NCBI GenBank assembly: GCA_963556495.2
Contig: OY747702.1
Location: 5,542,501-5,606,500 of the forward strand
Length of the DNA stretch: 64,000 nucleotides
Direction of reading: 5' to 3'
From: Valencia hispanica
Lineage: Eukaryota > Chordata > Actinopteri > Cyprinodontiformes > Valenciidae
Shown: positions 43,397-54,177 of the stretch, piece by piece
Numbering within the stretch: position 1 is the stretch's first letter
Layout: the number at the start of each line of letters is the position of its first letter
Notes under the pieces: generated by a model
The model's input: only the letters and a program-made list of their open reading frames with translations
What the model was told of the DNA's origin: nothing
The model's database searches: none
Translations under genes and position numbers: made by a program

Positions 43397-44150
43397 AAGT
43401 CTATCCTCCAGCAGTCTAAGCCTATAGCAGCATAACTACAGAGCTAGCTCAGGATAACCTAAGCCACTCTAACTATAAGCTTTATCAAAAAGGAAAGTTT
43501 TAAGCCTGGCCTTAAAAGTAAACAGTGTCTGCCTCACGGACTAAAACTGGGAGCTGGTTCCACAGGAGAGGAGCCTGATAACTAAAAGATCTGCCTCCCA
43601 CTGTACTTTTAGAAATCCTAGGAACTACAAGTAAACCTGCAGTCTGAGAGCAAAGTGCTCTGTTAGGAACACATGAAACTATCAGATCTCTGATGTATGA
43701 TGGAGCTGATTATTAAGGGCTTTATATGTAAGAAGAAGGATCTTAAATTATATTCTGGATTTAACAGGGAGCCAATGAAGGGAAGCTAAAACAGGAGAAA
43801 TGTGATGTATCTTTTTAATATTAATCAGAACTGTTGCTGCCTCATTTTGGATCAACTGAAGGCTTTTAATGGCTAAACGCATGGATGAGTTTTTCAAGGT
43901 CCTGTTGCGACATCATACCTTTAATCCTAGAAATGTTCTTCAGGTGATAAAAGGCTGACCTTGTTATTGGCTTTATGTGACCCTGGAGGTTCAGGTCTGA
44001 GTCCATTACTACACCTAGATTTCAGGCCTGATCAGTAGTTTCTAGCTGTATTAACTGAAGCTGTGTGCTGACTGTTGATCGTTCCTCTTTAGGTCCAAAA
44101 GCAATTACTACAGTTTTGTTTCTATTCAGCTGGAGAAAGTTATGGCACAT
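43397..44150 (-). repeat. L2 RT fragment inserted in the retrovirus
   Basis: A reverse-strand L2 fragment starts with the block CTCCAGCAGTCTAAGCCTAT, also seen near 4960. It continues through 3' UTR and the C-terminal RT region, and ends in a segment encoding the [12 protein letters not shown] stretch. It retains the part deleted in the 4.3- and 21.9-kb copies and differs from them enough to be another subfamily. It lies between integrase and env, so it entered after the virus had integrated or was carried along with it. Confidence 0.8.
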
Positions 44151-44935
44151 CCATTAAAACAAACAAAAAAACATACTTTCATTTTAGCAACATTTATATA
44201 TGTAGATAACCACAAATACTTCGTTACCTTACCTAAGTAGAATTTTTGGGTATTTTTACTTCACTGGAGTAATTATCTATCTACCATTCTGACACCCTGC
44301 TTCTATGCGATCCATTGCATACTGTGCACACACCAAATATTTTCCATATTTGTCCGGGATTTTTGGAACAGTGACGGACAATCTGAAGGCCACTTGTTAT
44401 TTTGACAGATTACAATTCACACCCCTGACCATTTGGTGCAGACACAAGGACAGTTTTTGCTTGGAGATAAAGCACGGAGTACAAGTAACTGAATCAAATT
44501 AATAATAAAAAGATTCCCATTAAGCCATCTGAGCATTATCTCAGACCGGGAGGCTTTAGAACGCGACTGTTAACGGTGTTACACCATTTTCTTTGACCAT
44601 CAGATTCTGTGACTCTGTTTCGTTAATTCCTCCATAGGTCACCAGTTGTGACAGTAGATGCTCCTATCATATTATGTGACCCCTCCATCACTCATGAAAC
44701 AAAGATTTTGAGAAGGTTGACAGGACATGTGGCTCAGAGGTCACCAATTCTAACAGCTCACAGGTCCTATCATATATGACCCTTCCATAGCCTTTGCAAA
44801 ACAATGTTCACCTTATATCAGATTTTACATGAATACAAATTTTACAGCAAAGAAAAATGGGCCCAATGCATTGCTTTTACCAACAAAAAAATAAATAATA
44901 ATAAAAATAAAATAAAAATAAATTGATTCAACAAA
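44151..44935. other. Pol-env gap, unassigned
   Basis: No supported gene. The piece CCTAAGTAGAATTTTTGGGT near 44230-44250 resembles a common fish interspersed repeat. An A-rich stretch lies at 44880-44930, just before env. It may contain the env splice acceptor (for example TTTTACAG near 44845), which I cannot confirm. Confidence 0.4.
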
Positions 44936-47096
44936 ATGAGACAGAAAAAGTCAAGGACAATGAGAAAGATTGTGAGTCTGATAACTGTTCTGTGTTGGGT
45001 GATGGCAGGAATGCTGATACTGAAGGGACTGGTCCTGGAGGAGGTGAAGATGGACCCGAGGGGTGTGGGAAGCGACGTCAAGTCACCAGAGCGTTTGCAT
45101 AGGCAGCGGACGGAAGGAAGAGTCCGCCTCAAAAAAGTAAAGTATGATGCAACCATGCCGCACCACACCAGATCAGTCAGGACACCAGTATTCAGTAAAA
45201 TCTCACATAGTTTGCGTTCACGTAGACAAATTGACACTGTTAATGAAACTGAACATGCTAAACAGCTACCAGAGATTAACGTTGGCTTTAAAATGGAATG
45301 GGTTCCTATAACAGATCCCACTCCAATTCCCATCCCTACAGTAATATTAACTACACCTGTGCCAACACCAAATAGTGCTTTAGTACCTACTCCAGGAGTA
45401 CCGACAATAGTGGCTACTCCCAGTCCACCACCAGTTACTACCAACAGGCAACCTGTAACACAAGGAACCACACCTAGAACTGTTACACCAGTTATAGAAC
45501 AGGTCCCCTTAAAAGTGGGTGACGAGGTCAGTTCTGACCGTCGTCAGGGGGGACTGGATACTATTAATGGATCACGATATCAAAATATAAACACTCCTAG
45601 TTACAGACCAATTCGAGTCAAACCACAAAATGTAGCCATCCCTAGAGGAAGATGACCCAGGCGAGTAGAAGATGTACTTTGGGCAAAAGCTAATCAGAAT
45701 AGCTGGTATTTATGGGCATGGTACACAACGAAGGAAATTACCTCTAATGAGTGCATTATGTGCTCGGAAGCACCAGGAGTAGTTCCAATTGTAGTTCCAG
45801 AAAAAATATACTTTTGAAGAGTGTGCCTCAGTACAGAACCAAGCCTGTAAAATAGGAGATTTTAATAATGCAACTGGAGTACCATTCTTTTTTAGATTTT
45901 CCATGTGTGAAATTAAATGTAGATTACTGTATAGGTCAAGAAGAATTTATAATTACTTAGATAAGTATAGAGGTTATAAAATTGAGGAAAAATGTGCAGC
46001 GTTTAACATTTCAACAACACAAAATGGTTCGCCAACAATTTACAAAGTACATTATGAAGCCGAATATGAATGCTTTGCTAGTGGAGGTTTTACAGAAAGC
46101 GAAGGAACTTTTGTGGGAAACAAAACAGTAAAATGTAAGGTAACTTGGGTTCTATCTTGGTTTCCACATGCTAACATGACACCTAGTTTTATTACTACAC
46201 CAGTTTGGTATGAAAACCCTGAACCATTAAGCCAGACATGTGATAACATGACAATGACAATTCCTCCTTTATACTTTTTGAGTGAACAAACTTGGGCAAT
46301 AGCAGACAGTTATTTTATGTGTGAAGATGACATCTTGCTGAACATTTTGCTACCACGGTGGATAGGTTTGTGTACTATGGTAAGACTGAAAATGCCTGTA
46401 ACAATGCTACATGAAGGTGTTAATAAAATAATTAACCTTGATCAAGTGAATAATAACCCGAGACCAAAACGAGAATATGTACCTGATCAGACTGTTTATC
46501 TTGACATAATAGGCCTACCTAGAGGAATTCCAAATGAATTTAAGGAAAGACATGAAGTTAAAGCAGGATTTGAGTCCATAATAACTCAGATAGCAATTAA
46601 TAAAAATGTGGAATGGATTAATTACATTTATTACAATCAACAGCGAATTTTCAATTATACTAGTGATGTTCTTGGACTGTTAGGCCAGCAGTTGCATGAA
46701 ACTAGTAAGATGGCATTGCAAAATCGGCAGGCCATAGATTGGATCATGGCAGACCAAGGAGGAGTCTGCCAGATTTTTGGTGATCAGTGTTGCACGTATA
46801 TTCCAAGCAATACTGCGCCTGATGGAACTGTCTCTGCAGCAATGTCTAAGCTTAAAATCCTTGGAGAAGAACTTAGTACGAATGCTGGAAAGAATGACTG
46901 GTCTGGGGGGTGGTTAGATCTAAATTTAGGGGATTGGAAAGCAATGCTAATTAAGGTGGCAATTAGTGCGACCATAGTACTAATTGTAATTTTCTTATTG
47001 GCATGTTGCATCCCAGTTGGTCCAGATGGAGAGGACCACTGTGAGCTGTCCTCCCCACCTCCTAAGCATCTGAACATCCAAGCCAAGGACTCTTAA
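44936..47096 (+). pseudogene. Retroviral envelope glycoprotein, broken
   Basis: The first frame (44936-45655) has a hydrophobic leader (residues 11-33), a basic segment and a Pro/Thr-rich part. TGA at 45653-45655 breaks it; the same frame then shows the SU motif ECIMC (CXXC). A frameshift near 45812 leads into a 398-codon open frame (45903-47096). This frame contains several N-glycosylation sites, an RPKR furin-type site near 46462, a heptad-rich region, LQNRQAIDWIMADQGGVC (class I immunosuppressive-like region), CQIFGDQCC (CX6CC), a membrane anchor near the end, and a short tail. Intact relatives use SU for receptor binding and TM for membrane fusion. This copy cannot make a whole Env. Confidence 0.9.
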
Positions 47097-47785
47097 GTGG
47101 AACCAACTCAAGTAATAAAGTGTCTTTTGAATAAATAAGTCCACCTCCAGGACCCCATCAGCCCTCAACGGAACCCACACCAAGAATCTTTATTTTGTTA
47201 TTTGCTTAACCTACTTCATCTACTTCACACATCTATTTTTTTTTTCATGAACAATCGAGACATTTCAACAAACTTAAGTAAATTTTTGTGGACAATCGGG
47301 ATATTGAAACATTTTCATAATCACATTTCCTATGGACAATAGTGACATTTTAACATTCCTATATACTACATGTAGTGTATGTTTAAGGTGTTAGTCAACA
47401 TGTATGTCATTTCATTGTATTCTGAATTTATCCATGTTTGCATTTACTCACATTTTGAGTTAAGAAGATTCCTCATGTCGGTCAAGGTGATTCGGTGTAC
47501 CGAAACATTGTCAAAAATAAGGTAGTGCCCGGGCCGGGGGGGCTATAGAGTAATTTTCCTGTTCAAGTACAGCCGACAGGTTTTTCGACTCTACACAACG
47601 AATCACCACTGGCATAGGATTGACTGTTTATTTCAATATTTATCCAGGTTACATGTAAGCTCATATAGGTGTTAGTATATCCCCACTATTTCTTGTTTTT
47701 CATTCATCAATCACAGGTATATATGTTACTCACATTTAAAGCTTGTTAATTAGTCTAATTAGCTTTTGGTGCCATTAGAGAGGGG
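47097..47785 (+). other. Env-LTR interval of unknown origin
   Basis: About 690 bp between the env stop and the shared LTR sequence. It matches neither the 5' LTR U3 nor any other repeat in the window. It contains repeated ACAATCG-like pieces (CATGAACAATCGAGACATTT, GTGGACAATCGGGATATT, TATGGACAATAGTGACATTT) between 47247 and 47355. A purine run AGAGAGGGG (47777-47785) just before the LTR homology could be a polypurine tract. Confidence 0.5.
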
Positions 47786-48082
47786 TGTGCGGCTGGTTGC
47801 AGATAGCACTGGCGCCGGTGTGATGCACAAACTAGGTATCAAATCTGGGTGTTACTAGTAGAAGGGGAGTCTAATCTGGGGCTTGCCGGAGAGTCTTGCT
47901 TGGGTATTTGAGGACGACAGAACTGTATGTCATCAATGCTTTGTCCTGCTCAGAGAAGGTATGTAAACTAATAAACCGGCAGAGGCTGTATTCCAGAACT
48001 GAAGTTGTGTTGGCTTTGTTTGTTTGTTTAACTGGACTCAATATCTTTCCATGTTAACCTGGTCCAACATTCAAAATAACCA
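47786..48082 (+). repeat. 3' LTR, matching only the last 297 bp of the 5' LTR
   Basis: It starts TGTGCGGCTGGTTGC and ends AATAACCA. The TATA box is altered to TATCAAA (47838 region). The AATAAA signal is kept. About 17 differences from the 5' copy were counted by eye, roughly 6 percent, which indicates an old insertion. L2 sequence resumes immediately after it. Confidence 0.88.
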
Positions 48083-48242
48083 CCGTCGCTTCATGCTTGC
48101 TCAGTATGAGGGATTGCATGACTGACGCAATCTGCTGGGATTCCTTAAATAGGAAACTTTTTAACTGATTGGAATGTTTGTATAAATGTATTGAAATGAC
48201 TTCTTGTTAAGTCCCTTAAGATGACATCTGTTGTGAATGGGC
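48083..48242 (+). repeat. L2 3' UTR, middle piece
   Basis: The L2 tail continues (CGTCGCTTCATGCTTGCTCA to TGTTGTGAAT) after the retrovirus. It has an internal deletion of about 45 bp near 48120 and is broken at 48242 by the next element. Confidence 0.9.
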
Positions 48243-50054
48243 TGTTGTGCCACAGATAGGTAGGTTTTGGCTATGAATAATTATGAATAATTGCTTAGGG
48301 CAATTATTAATCAGATTAATAATTTTATGTAAAAAATTACCAAGTTTAAGGGCACCACCTGGATTCCAGGAATACAATAGCCAAATTGTTCAGTCTCAGT
48401 TTATGATTACCTGCCTGATAAGGCTGAGGCAATTAAACAATATATGAAGGAATAAGTTCTTGGCGTACCTGAACTGCAAGTTACTACACATGCAGGTGAA
48501 ATAACAACAATGGTTGTCCAAAATACAAGTTTATTACACAAAGAATTCAACTACAATAAAAATAACATCCAAAAGTAAACAGTAAAAGTGATAAAAATTA
48601 ACAGAAATAGAAACAATAAATTGATAATGATGTCACAGTTCAAAATGAATATGTTTGCTCAAAGACCAAGGCTTATATTGAACAGTGTTGGGAATGAAGC
48701 TAAGTTAGTTTTAAACTAATTGTGATTAGTTTAAGACTAATCAGCTGATTCTGGTTTGTTTTCAAACCACCAATTCACAATGCAAAGCAGAAGTGAAGAA
48801 AAACAATGTTTGGAAGAAGCAATGTTTCATTAAACCATTTGCTGAATTAGAAATCAATAACCTTTAGATAATTGATTCTATTTCATGGATCGGTCACCGC
48901 AGTGAGTGATCTAGTTTAATATTTAGACTTTATGTTGACGTTAACGGCAGTACCAATTATGTCGATCAAATTTTGTATTTTGACTTACCAAGAATGCGTT
49001 CTCAAAAACGACTTAAAAGATTAGTTTTAGTGTTTAAACTATCCGTTTTAAAGTCGATCTCTATTTTGAATAGCATTAACGGGAGTCTTTATTGTTCAGG
49101 AATAAAATGCCGTCAATGGTGGGCCCACGTGGTTCACTAGAGCATGTAGCTTACAGCTAACTCACGTGGTGCTGCTTAAAGTCGCTCTGGATCATTTATT
49201 AAACATCAAACAACAAAAAACTGGCAGATTGAATAACTCAGGTTGCAGGATATAAAATGACTTTTCATCTGAAACCTCGAAAATCACTGTTTAAACCTCC
49301 AGGCCGACCGGCCTGTTTGTACCCAAACAAATGAAATCTTACACAAAGTAACAAATCACAGTGAAACAAACAACCCTTAAATCTTGTTTAAACTAACCTA
49401 ATCTCGCCTCTGCCCAGACAAACCTTATTGAACGGTTAAAGTTCTCCAAGTCGCTCCGTGGATGATTGGCGAAGCTAACACAACGTTAGCCAGCAGGCTA
49501 GCCACAGCTACGGTCCGTTAGCAGTGGGACGAATATAGCTGTCGAATCGCGGGTAGCATTAGCTTGGAACGTCGTTTCGTCCTCTTTGGCTTGCTAAACA
49601 GCGATCAGCTGCACCTCAGTTCACCGACACAGTACCTTCTCTGCAGGTTCAAGATAGCATTGTCCCAGGCTTTGTCGGGGTGGGGTAACGCTCCAGTCTC
49701 GACGCAGTTCTGCGGCATTCAGTAGCTTGTTAGTGGCTCGCTTCATACGGCAGCATCTGTTCAGAAAGCAGGGCTCAGGGCGGAACAGTGGGGTTTATCT
49801 CAAAACACTGGGTTTGATTCACCTGATTGAATAGCAGTATTGTTGTCGTTGGAGTGAGTTCCTCCCGGAACTCGCGTCTTTTCCCTCGCCAGCGAAGGAA
49901 ACTTAGATCTCTCCTGGCGCTGTTTGACTGAATGCCAGAACTAGAGAGAGCGTGAAAATCTGTGGCAATGCCTTATATAACCTCTGGTCCTCTTCTTCTC
50001 CTGTCGGAGCTAGAATGTGGGTTAGCGCCACCCAATGGCTGTGTGTCCCCAACA
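48243..50054. mobile_element. 1.8-kb LTR-like element, probable solo LTR
   Basis: The ends are TGTTGTGCC and GTCCCCAACA, giving the TGTTG...CAACA pairing of LTRs. The flanks GGGC and CGGC may be remains of a 4-bp duplication at the L2 site TGGC. There is no coding region. On the minus strand TTATATAAGG (about 49973-49982, read in reverse) would suit a promoter near the right end, suggesting reverse orientation. It separates the L2 tail from its last 35 bases. Confidence 0.65.
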
Positions 50055-50089
50055 CGGCGCTATATAAATAAACTGAATTGAATTGAATT
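50055..50089 (+). repeat. L2 3' terminus
   Basis: The bases GGCGCTATATAAATAAACTG and the GAATT repeats end the L2 copy that began at about 31.2 kb. Confidence 0.9.
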
Positions 50090-51516
50090 TATTAGTCCTT
50101 CCAAACACTGACAACCCAGGGTCCAGACCAGGAAGTAGAGTCGCAATTTAACCCACCTCTCTGCAGCTTCTGTACTGTTACCCACCCATTACCACATAGA
50201 AACAGTGTCTTGCCCACGGCCAAAATCAAATGGATTAAAAGTTAACCCAACAAGAGCAAATCATGAAAATCTCATGAAGATAAATACGACTTTGACTAAA
50301 CAGAAAAATAAAACTATTAAATGTGGTTTATTAAACATAAGATCTCTCTCCTCAAAGACTTTGTTAGTATATGACTTGATTTGTGATAATCAAATTAATA
50401 TGTTTTGTCTCACAGAAACCTGGTTGCAGCAGGAGGATTATGTCAGTATAAATGAGTCAACTCTTTCCAATTATTTAAATTTTCACATTCTTAGAAGTAC
50501 TGGGCGAGGAGGAGGAGTTGCAACCATTTTTTGTTCTGATTTACTAATTAATCCCAGACCAATTGATAGCTACAGCTCTTTTGAAAATCTAACCCTTATC
50601 TTTTCCTCATCCAATTTGCAAAACATCAAGACCACTGTTGTTTGTGGTTTTGTATCGTTCACCGGGCCCTTACTTTAATTCTTGGATCAGATCTCGCATT
50701 TTTTATCTGATTTAGTATGAAATACTGATAAGGTCATTATAGTTTGGGATTTCAATATTCATGTGGACACTGAATTTGATAGCCTAAATCTAGCCTTTAA
50801 TGCTATTTTAGACTCAATTAGCTTTTTTTTAAAGTATAGGGGCCCACACACTAAGGTCAACACACTTTGGACCTTGTACTGACATACGGAATTGAGTGTG
50901 AGGAAATACCAGTCCACCCACATAACCCGGTTTTGTCTGACCACTTTTTGATAACTTTTGAATTTACTTTAACTGACCATATTAAATCTGAAAGAAATTT
51001 TCATTATAGTAGAGCTTTATCAGACAATGGTGTAACAAGTTTTAAAGAATCTGTTCCATTCTTACTTTCCTCAGTGTTTCAGTGTAACACAGTGGAGGGC
51101 AGCAATTCCATCTGTAACCCTTCAGAAATTGATGATCTGGTTCATAGTGTTACTTCCTCATTGGGTTTGGCATTAGATAGCCCCCTTAAAAAAGAAAGAA
51201 ATTAGCCATAGGAGGCTGACTCCTTGGTTTAATGCAGAGCTACAGTACGAACTTTAAAGCAGAATACTAGGAAATTGGAGAGAAAATGGCGCTCTACACA
51301 CCTAGTGGATTCCTATTTAACCTGGGAAAACAGTCTGCTGATGTATAAAAAGACCCTTCGACAAACTAGAACAGCATATTTTTCATCATCAATAGAGGCG
51401 AATAAGAACAATCCGAGGTTTCTTTTTAGTACTGTTGCCAAACTTACACAGAGTCATAGCTCTGTTTAGCCAACTATTCCCCCAGCTCTTAGTAGTGATG
51501 ACTGTATGGGATTCTT
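50085..51516 (+). pseudogene. L2 ORF2 endonuclease region
   Basis: From CTTGCCCACGGCC onward the reading is [12 protein letters not shown]..., [17 protein letters not shown] (catalytic Asn region), CLTETWLQQ (catalytic Glu), RGGGVATIF and [13 protein letters not shown]. Further on are a VWDFNIHVD-like segment near 50745, LDLVLTYGIE and LSDHFLITFEF with the Asp-His pair, and the linker toward RT. The frame breaks near 50678, 50730, 50840 and 51205. The copy ends at 51516, where a Rex3 tail begins. The same region lies inverted at 54178-55250. Confidence 0.85.
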
Positions 51517-54177
51517 CCATCCATCCATCCATCCATCCATCCCTTTCTTCCGCTTATCCGGGGTCGGGTCGTGGGGGCAGCAGCTTAAGCAACGACACCC
51601 AGACTTCCCTCTCCCCAGCCACTTGTTCCAGCTCCTCTGGAGGAATCCCAAGGCGCCCCCAGGCCAGCCGAGAAACATAGTCCCTCCAACGTGTCCTGGG
51701 CCTTCCCCTGGGCCTCCTCCCGATGGGACGTGCCCAAAACACCTCACCAGGGAGGCGTCCGGGAGGCATCCTGACCAGATGCCCGAGCCACCTCAACTGA
51801 CTGCTCTCGATGTGGAGGAGCAGCGGCTCTACTCTGAGCCCCCTCCGGATGACTGAGCTTCTCACCCTGTCTCTAAGGGAGAACCCAGACACTCTACGGG
51901 GGAAACTCATTTCAGCCGCTTGTATCCGGGGTCTCGTTCTTTCGGTCACCACCTAGAGTTCGTGACCATAGATATGGGTAGGAACATAGATCGACCGGTA
52001 AATCGAGAGCTTCGCCTTTCGGCTCAGCTCTCTCTTCACCACGACAGACCGGTACAGCGCCCGCATCACTGCAGATGCCCTACCAATCCGTCTATCAATC
52101 TCCCGCTCCATTTTTCCCTCATTCGTGAACAAGACCCCCAGATACTTAAACTCCTCCACTTGGGGAAGGACCTCATCCCCGACCCGGAGAAGTCACCACA
52201 CCCTTTTCCGGCTCAAGACCAACTCTCACTGGAAACAAGCCCGACTTACTGCCGGCAATGCGAACCAAACTCTGGCACCGGTCGTACAGGGACCTAACAG
52301 CCCATATCAAGGGGCCCAGTACCCCATACTCCCGGAGCACCCCCCACAGGGCCCCCCGAGGGACACGGTCGAACGCCTTCTCCAAGTCCACAAAACACAT
52401 GTAGACCGGTTGGGCAAACTCCCACGCACCCTCCAGGACCCTGCTGAGGGTATAGATCTGGTCCAGTGTTCCACGGCCAGGACGAAAACCGCATTGTTCC
52501 TCCTGGATCCGAGGTTCGACTATCCGTCAGACCCTCCTCTCCAGAACCCCTGAATAGACCTTACCAGGGATGCTCAGAAGTGTGATCCCCCTGTATTCGG
52601 AGCACACTCTGTGGTCCCCCTTTTTAAACAGGAGGACCACTACCCCGGTCTGCCAATTCAAGGGAACTGCCCCCGATGTCCACGCAATATTGCAGATATT
52701 GCAATAACCAACACAGCCCCACAACATCTAGGGCCTTGAGGAACTCCGGCCGAATCTCATCCACCCCCGGAGCCTTGCCACCGAGGAGCTTTTTAACGAC
52801 CTCGGCGACCTCAGCACCATAGATTGGAGAGCCCGACCCAAAGTCCCCAAACCCTGCTTCCAGGTTGGAAGGCATGTCGGTGGGATTGAGGAGGTCTTCG
52901 AAGTATTCCATCCACCGACCCAAAACGTCCCGCGTCGAGGTCAGCAGCACACCATCCCCACTGTAAACAGTGTTGGTGGCAGACCGCCCCCCCCCGAGAC
53001 GCCGGATGGTGGACCAGAATCGCTTCGAAGCTGTACGGAAGTTGTTCTCCATGGCCTCTCCAAACTCCTCCCACGCCCGAGTTTTTGCCTCTGCGACCAT
53101 CCGAGTCGCACTCCGCTTGGCCTGCGGATACCTATCAGCTGCTTCAGGGGTCCCACAAGCCAAAAAGATCCGATAGGATTCTTTCTTCAGCCTGACAGCA
53201 TCCCTTACCTCCGGTGTCCACCAGCGGTTTCGGGGGTTTCCGCCGCGACAGGCACCGACCACCTTGCGGCCACAGCTCCGGTCAGCCGCCTCGAAAATGG
53301 AGGCGTGGAACATGGTCCACTCGGACTCAATGTCCCCCGCCTCCCCCAGTACGTGTTCGAAGTTCTGCCGGAGGTGTGAGCTGAAGCTCCTTCTGAAAGG
53401 AGACTCTGCAAGACGTTCCCAGCAGACCCTAACAACACGTTTGGGCCTTCCAGGTCTGTCCGGCGTCCTCCCCCACCATCGGAGCCAACTCATCACCAGG
53501 TAGTGGTCAGTGGACGGCTCAGCCCCTCTCTTCACCCGAGTGTCCAAAACATGCGGCCGCAGATCAGATGAGACGACAACCAAGTCGATCATTGAGCTGC
53601 GGCCTAAGGTGACCTAGTGCCAAGTGCACATATGGACACCTTTATGCTTGAACATGGTGTTTGTTATGGACAATCCATGACGAGCACAGAAGTCCAATAA
53701 CAAGACACCACTCGGGTTCAGATCGGGTGGGGGTTATTCCGCCCAACCACACCCCTCCAGGTCTCACTGTCATTGCCCACGTGAGCGTTGAAGTCCCCCA
53801 GCAGAACAAGGGAGTCCCCAGGAGGAGCACTCTCCAGCACCCCCTCCAAAGACTCCAAGAATGGTGGGTAATCAAATCTGCTGTTTGGCGCGTAAGCACA
53901 AACAACAGTCAGGACCCATCCCCCCAACCGAAGGCGGAGGGAGGCTACCCTCTCGTTCACCGGGGCAAACCCCAACGTACAGGCGCCGAGATGGGGGGCA
54001 ACAAGTATGCCCACCCCAGCTCGGCGCCTCTCAGCAGGGGCAACTCCAGAGTGGAAGAGAGTCCAACCCCTCTCGAGGAGACGGGTTCCAGAGCCAGAGC
54101 CGTGCGCCGAGGTGAGTCCGACGATGTCCAGTCGGAACCTCTCAACCTCGCACACCAGCTCCGGCTCCTTCCCCACC
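51517..54177 (-). mobile_element. Rex3-C LINE, reverse strand
   Basis: The tail is CATC repeats at 51517-51545. RT pieces follow in several frames to about 52730, then the linker, and the endonuclease up to 54177. About 240 bp containing the FADD catalytic box are missing: the sequence passes from GCTCAAGACC directly to AACTCTCACTGG, bases that lie 243 bp apart in Rex3-B, with CCA shared at both edges. The copy is 5'-truncated in the endonuclease start ([14 protein letters not shown]). Confidence 0.9.
52624..54176 (-). pseudogene. Rex3-C endonuclease and RT N-terminal region
   Basis: The frame 53718-54176 encodes [38 protein letters not shown] and [14 protein letters not shown], the APE-type endonuclease. 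The frame 52624-53592 starts MIDLVVVSSDLRPHVLDTRV, with STDHYLV as the catalytic Asp-His pair, and runs through a helical linker to KAPGVDEIRPEFLKALD at the RT start. A frameshift near 53600-53720 separates them. Position and sequence are normal for RTE-clade ORF2. Confidence 0.87.

Larger units (their letters stand above)
35004..48082 (+). mobile_element. Endogenous retrovirus, gamma-like (class I), defective
   Basis: The order LTR, long leader, gag, protease, RT, RNase H, integrase, env, LTR is complete over 13.1 kb. Class I affinity is inferred from a single zinc knuckle in NC, a gamma-type integrase C-terminal domain, and an Env with an SU CXXC and a TM CX6CC motif. It sits in the 3' UTR of an L2, with the outer flanks GAGCCT and CCGTCGCT being L2 sequence and about 48 bp of L2 missing. 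No duplication of the target is evident. An L2 fragment is inserted between pol and env. Every coding region has lesions and no functional virus can be encoded. Confidence 0.92.

Noticed and set aside
35004..48082. Potentially functional retrovirus
   Set aside because: Multiple stops and frameshifts in gag, pol and env, an altered integrase active site and an inserted L2 fragment exclude coding for a complete virus.
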